Shown piece after piece: positions 59,576 to 64,000 of a stretch of 64,000 nucleotides of DNA; within the stretch, counting starts at the first letter, position 1, and each line of letters begins with the position of its first letter. A program made the translations under genes and the position numbers. The DNA is from Straminergon stramineum (taxonomy: Eukaryota > Streptophyta > Bryopsida > Hypnales > Calliergonaceae), in the NCBI GenBank assembly GCA_963920665.1, contig OY987270.1:11930019-11994018 (forward strand), given 5' to 3'. The notes below the pieces were generated by a model that was given only the letters and a program-made list of their open reading frames with translations, was not told the origin of the DNA and did not search any database.

Positions 59576-59806
59576 TTAACCCCTAAACAATGCAGCAAAC
59601 ATTGTTTGTTTGAAGAACGTTAAGGACTTCTCCTCTGTAGGATAGAATTGCAACTATTCATCTTCAAAATTAGGGGTGGAAAGGGGAGATCTTCTACAAT
59701 AGTTTGACTCCCAATGAGTATTTTTGATTTTTTTTTAAGTGGATGATGTCACACAATTCCAAAATGCCTGATTTCCACGGTCACCAGCCCGGCGTTCAAG
59801 GGTTAA
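59576..59806. mobile_element. TTAACCC-ended MITE, copy 3
   Basis: TTAACCCCTAAA to TTCAAGGGTTAA, 231 bp, the closest relative of 44498-44730 in this window. It lies beside the foldback element and upstream of the METTL18-like gene. Confidence 0.8.
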
Positions 59807-60765
59807 GTAAGTACTCAGGTTATAAATCTCCATACGAAGACACCATGTAACCCCAAGACCGCGCCCTGCCCTGGTCGTACCAGGTCTTGGGAGTCTAAGA
59901 CCGGGAGGCCCTGGGACCCTCACTATTGTCGTCCGTCCTTTCTCTCCATGGCAAACCTTGCATCTTCCTCGCCTTCCACCTTTTGAAGGCGCAGCAAGGG
60001 ATCTTCGGCACGTCAGTGAATGGGAGCAAATATCATTCGAAACCTTGTATTGTTTTTGCATTGTTCTCCATCATTGCATTAATCGGCAGTAAGTTACGTT
60101 AACTACGATCGAGTACGAACCACAGGAAAAGAGATCCAGTGTACTGGAAATCCAGCTACATGCCAAGCTAGGAAGGGGAAACGGGCAAAAGTAACAGGGG
60201 ACGGACAGCAGGTAGCCAGAGGGAGAAGTCAGGAGCACAACGTGGAGGAGGAGGGGTTGAAGAGAGGTGTGGGATTTTTCGACAGTCAAAGGAAAGGAAA
60301 GGAAAGGAAAGGAAAAGGAGGCATCTCGCATAGGAGGTGTCGAAGTTCGTGCCGAGAAGGAAGAGCTGCAGGGGGGAGAGGGGAGAGGTGATGGAAGAAA
60401 ACGTCGCTTTTCGCTTCAACTTTGCGGGAGCCGCAACCACGCCGCAGCCGCAGGTGTGCTTGCTGCTTCTTCAAGATTTGCCACTCTGTTGATTTATTAA
60501 TCAGCCTCTCTGCCCCGTCGGCTGTTGCGTTGATCAGCTGTTTTTGAAAAAGAAATCCGTTTGTAGATCCCTGGACCTGCCGGGAGCTGAGTGCTTTTCA
60601 CGCATTTCCTGTGGAGTAATGTTTTGATATCTTGAAAGAGTGAACTTCGTATTTGAGGGCGGCTGTGAGAAACTGGAGAGGTTTAATTAATTCAGGGGAG
60701 TTGGAGTGAATGAGAGAGAGTGAGATAACTGAACAATAGAGAGCCGACGAGTGAGGCTGCAAAAC
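59807..60765 (+). promoter_or_regulatory. Promoter and leader region of METTL18-like gene
   Basis: GC content rises from about 59.75 kb. A (GGAAA)n microsatellite lies at about 60291-60320. Short open frames on both strands have no recognisable product. The TSS was not identified. Confidence 0.4.
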
Positions 60766-63693
60766 ATGAGAGGACCATCCCTGTTCGCCTGCTTGCCAGG
60801 CTTGACGACTCACTGTTTGCTCCAGACTCTCTTGAAGAAGAACAATGGCCTTGGTATCGTCGCGGAGCAATCGCTTCTGCCTCCTCCGCCACCATCTGAG
60901 GAAGTGTTCCCATCGGAGGTATGCCATTCGGTTCTTGACAAGTGTCTTTTGTTAACTATCTCCTCAGTTCTTGTCGACGCCATTCACGGAGTTTTGATTT
61001 CGCTCTACTTCTGAGGTCTGATTGAATGGAGGTTTCGCTTTTCAGTTGATGCACTGCATGGTTCAGTGAGTTTTATGAAGGCTTTTGACCTTTCAGCGTT
61101 CACAGTTTTAGGTTTATCATTTGGCTAGGAAATGGTTTGTAGTTCATTGAGCTGAGCTGTGGTCTCCAAGAGACTTCGAAGATAGGAAGGAGAGTTTTTG
61201 CGAGATAGATATGTGCGAGTTGATTCAAGAGGCGTATAGAGCACTTGAACTACACGTTTTGGTGACAATGTACAGTACATCGGAGAAGAGTACGTGTTCT
61301 GGTTGCCATTACTTCATGTTGGTGTGTTCGTTTCAACAACACATCTATTTAGGAGCATCCTCTGCTGCTGACATACTATTCCTTGTTTGAGTGCAGATTG
61401 AGGAGTCCACGTCCTGTGTAATGGAGCCTGTCGTTTTGCAAGGTGGTCTGACACTTCTCAAGGTACACGTTACTGTGCTTGTTTTTGGCATTTTCTTGCC
61501 TTCACACCTTTCAGAGAATGCAAAGATTTACGTCGGATTCAAGGTAGTCATTTTGACTAAAACAATGAAACTGTGTATTTTTGTCTCTTGCATGATGGCA
61601 GGGACGCGTGAATAGTCAAAGCGTACTCAAGGTAGCCAACTCGGATTTAGTTCCTGGAAAATATGAAGGTACTGAATCTCAGATTTGATGATATTTGTAC
61701 TGGATATAAAATGATCCTTGTGGTACTTCTGGACCGTGATATTGTACGCTTCTGAGTGTTTATGGTGCTAGGTTTCTCCTGTGCCTGCTGATTAGTAACA
61801 TGAAAGCTGGTATAGGAGGATTGAAACTCTGGGAATGCACCATTGATCTCGTTGAAACGCTGCGACGGGAAATCCGAGATGGACAGTTGTCCTTTCGTGG
61901 AAAGCGTGTGCTTGAGGTACCCTCCAGTGAATTTCATCTGAGAAATACCATGACATAGTTGTATAATTGATTTCTTCTCGAGTTTTGTGAGAGAGTTTAT
62001 TGTAAACGCTCTCATGTTTCTTGCTTAGCTACGGAGCAATATACATGATGACATTGCTAACACTACCTGCCTTTCTTTGTATAGCTCGGTTGTGGACATG
62101 GACTTCCCGGAATCTTTGCCTGCTTAAAGGTGAGATCAATTATGTCAGTCGTCGATATTAGTTCAGAACTCAAAAGTGATGCCAGCATTTGGGGACATCT
62201 ATCACGTGTTATACATTCTTTCAGCCTTTACTGTTAGTGAAAATTCGTGCCGGGAATATGTTACTGATGAGAACGGAAGGTGTTAATTTTGCAATGGCAA
62301 TTTTCACATCGACTGCTTAATATATTATGTACACTTATTTATCCTAATAGTGTTACTGCAAAATTAGTGCCCCGAAATATTATTATTGTTGTGAAAATTT
62401 GTACGATACAGTAAAATTTTACCTTCCACTAATTTAAATGTATTACAAATAGCTGAACTTTGGTGAATTAGTGCCACATGCACAAGTGGGATAACTCAGT
62501 GTAGGTTCTCACTGTTCAGTTTTTCAAGACTGTGGGTTCGTATTATTTAATTCAATAAGCTCATTGCAAATGCCCACTGTTTATTCTACATTTGTTGCGT
62601 GAAACAGGGTGCATCTAGTGTTCATTTCCAGGACTTCAACGCTGAGGTATTGAGAAGCCTTACGATTAGAAACGTGGAAGCCAACCTAGAGCAAGCACGT
62701 GGAGGTCTCGTGAGAGTTAACTCTGTCAGCTCCGATGGAATCACGGCAAATAAGGGTTTAATTGCAACGCCGGATATTCACTACTTCGCTGGTGACTGGT
62801 CAGATGTGCACAATGTGCTGTCCGTAGTGAGGTGTGCTTCACCTGGAAATGGCGACCATGGGAATGTTGGGGCCTTCGATTTTATGTTCAATGAAAGTGA
62901 TTTATACGAGCCTGTGCCGGACAGTGGCAATAATGAAGTCAAGAGTGGTGGTCTTAGTCGCACAAGCTCTCGGAATCGCCTTGCTAGGAAACTTTCTGGA
63001 AGCCAGGCTTGCGAGAGGGGGCATACTAACACTGCTCAAGAAGGGGGTTATGACATTATAGTGATGTCGGAGACTGTCTACTCTTTAGCGTCACTTCCTA
63101 AGCTCTATGAACTCATCAAGAAGGTACGTTCTTGGTTCTTTTTCGTCACGAGCGGATGCCTTCTGAAGTTCTGATTGCTGTTGCACGGCTGAAGGCTATA
63201 TATGATTTCTGTAGAACATCTCTTGGAGTTGAATTCATGGAGTAATTGGACCTTTTGGGTGCAGTGTATACGCCCTCCTTATGGAGTGGTTTATGTAGCG
63301 GGTAAGAAACATTATTTTGGAGTTGGAGGTGGAACTCGTCAGTTTAAGCATCTTGTTGAAGTCGATGGTAAGTTATTTTCAATTCCTAATTCAATGTTTG
63401 AAAAGTCGGTAGCTGTTCTCATTCAAATTTTTTGTACGTTTAGTACCGGTATGCTTAATTCTGGTACACATCAGGGCCTAGAGCGTTGCGCTATCCAGTG
63501 CACACTGTCGATTGTCTAATGCCTTCTTTTCACACGTGGTGATGGTTTCTTAAATCTAGTAAGTTTTCCTTGTTTCAGATGCACGTTTTCCAACCATACA
63601 TGTTTTGCAGGTGTAATGGCGGCACATCTTGTTGCTGATTTTGCGGATGGGTCTTCAAATGTTCGGGAAATCTGGAAGTTCTTTTTCAGGTGA
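60766..63693 (+). CDS. METTL18-like protein-histidine N-methyltransferase
   Basis: Class I SAM-dependent methyltransferase; in animals and yeast relatives methylate a histidine in ribosomal protein uL3. It is of the type I recall from Arabidopsis At2g43320. Exons are 60766-60918, 61397-61462, 61602-61668, 61816-61916, 62085-62129, 62608-63123, 63265-63367 and 63611-63693: 1,134 bp, 377 residues, phases consistent. The N-terminus starts MRGPSLFACLPGL. The SAM-binding motif I is VLELGCGHGLPGIFA (residues about 127-141, split between exons 4 and 5), preceded by GGLKLWECTIDLV and followed by VHFQDFNAEVL. GGYDIIVMSETVYS is motif IV-like, and YFGVGGGTRQF and the C-terminal DGSSNVREIWKFFF are typical of the family. 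A Ser/Arg-rich loop of about 50 residues sits before motif IV. The terminal FFFR-TGA is read through the last AG/GT-like site without an intron. Confidence 0.92.
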
Positions 63694-64000
63694 CTGAGCA
63701 GTTGCTAAAGATTTCTCGGTACCTAGAAGGTACGTAAGGAATGGAACAAAATGGCGGATGCTTTCTTGAAATCCTTGAGGATTATCACAATTTATCGTTT
63801 AATTGGGTTGTTGCGTTTGGGCTTGGCAGTCCACTGTCGCATGTGCCCACAATTTTGAGAGCAATTAATTTAGTGAATCTAAAGTTTCTTAGCGAGCTGG
63901 ACATATTTGAAGATCCATGCCCACATTATTTAGTAATAAGATTGCATGAATTCATGACTGTCAAATTAGGATGTTGCGGATGTGATCATCCCATGAGTTC
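63694..64000. other. 3' flank of METTL18-like gene
   Basis: Presumed 3' UTR and start of the next intergenic region; nothing recognised. Confidence 0.4.

Noticed and set aside
1..64000. CRISPR arrays, bacterial operons, organellar inserts, viral genes
   Set aside because: No regular short direct repeats with unique spacers, no prokaryotic gene organisation and no recognisable plastid, mitochondrial or viral coding sequence were seen.

Overview
The window is nuclear DNA of a land plant. Every recognised gene is intron-rich with GT-AG junctions and has a plant-type counterpart: a plastid-targeted TalC/FSA-type transaldolase, PIG-F, a plant 2-oxoglutarate oxygenase, an F-box/LRR protein, NUP107, a METTL18-type histidine methyltransferase and an S1-type self-incompatibility homologue. 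Moderate intron sizes, coding GC near 50% and long AT-rich repeat islands would suit a bryophyte (a moss is my best guess), but nothing here proves the lineage. Exon coordinates were worked out by hand from splice motifs and reading phase. For seven of the eight gene loci (counting the SPH pair once) they give one continuous reading frame; the RING gene at the left edge is incomplete at its 5' side.

Layout. 276-2426 (+) is a RING-finger protein with an acidic SUMO-interaction-like motif. It converges on a transaldolase (4520-7641, -), which stands head to head with PIGF (7854-10652, +), only 212 bp separating the start codons. An 8-kb AT-rich repeat island (10.7-18.4 kb) follows, then a Fe(II)/2OG oxygenase (18870-22262, +). 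From 23.1 to 39.0 kb lies a large inverted duplication: two 6,052-bp arms (23564-29615 and 32841-38892) around a 3,225-bp spacer. Each arm carries one GC-rich, secreted S-protein-homologue gene. The arms differ at a single base in what I compared. The outer edge of near-identity falls exactly at the end of a MITE-like insertion present on one side only, and beyond it the homology resumes at about 90%.

Right of the duplication are an F-box/LRR gene (40253-43830, -), a 5-kb repeat island, NUP107 (49462-53372, -, only one intron), a second 7-kb repeat island and a METTL18-like histidine methyltransferase (60766-63693, +). The second island holds a tandem repeat, a CACTA-type MITE with a clean AAT target duplication, a decayed Helitron replicase/helicase, a full-length foldback MITE and copies of a TTAACCC-ended MITE family.

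The genes are unrelated housekeeping functions (GPI anchors, nuclear pores, protein hydroxylation and methylation, ubiquitylation). The unusual part is the palindrome with its paired S-protein genes, together with the density and variety of small non-autonomous transposons. No tRNA, rRNA, CRISPR array or organellar insertion was seen.
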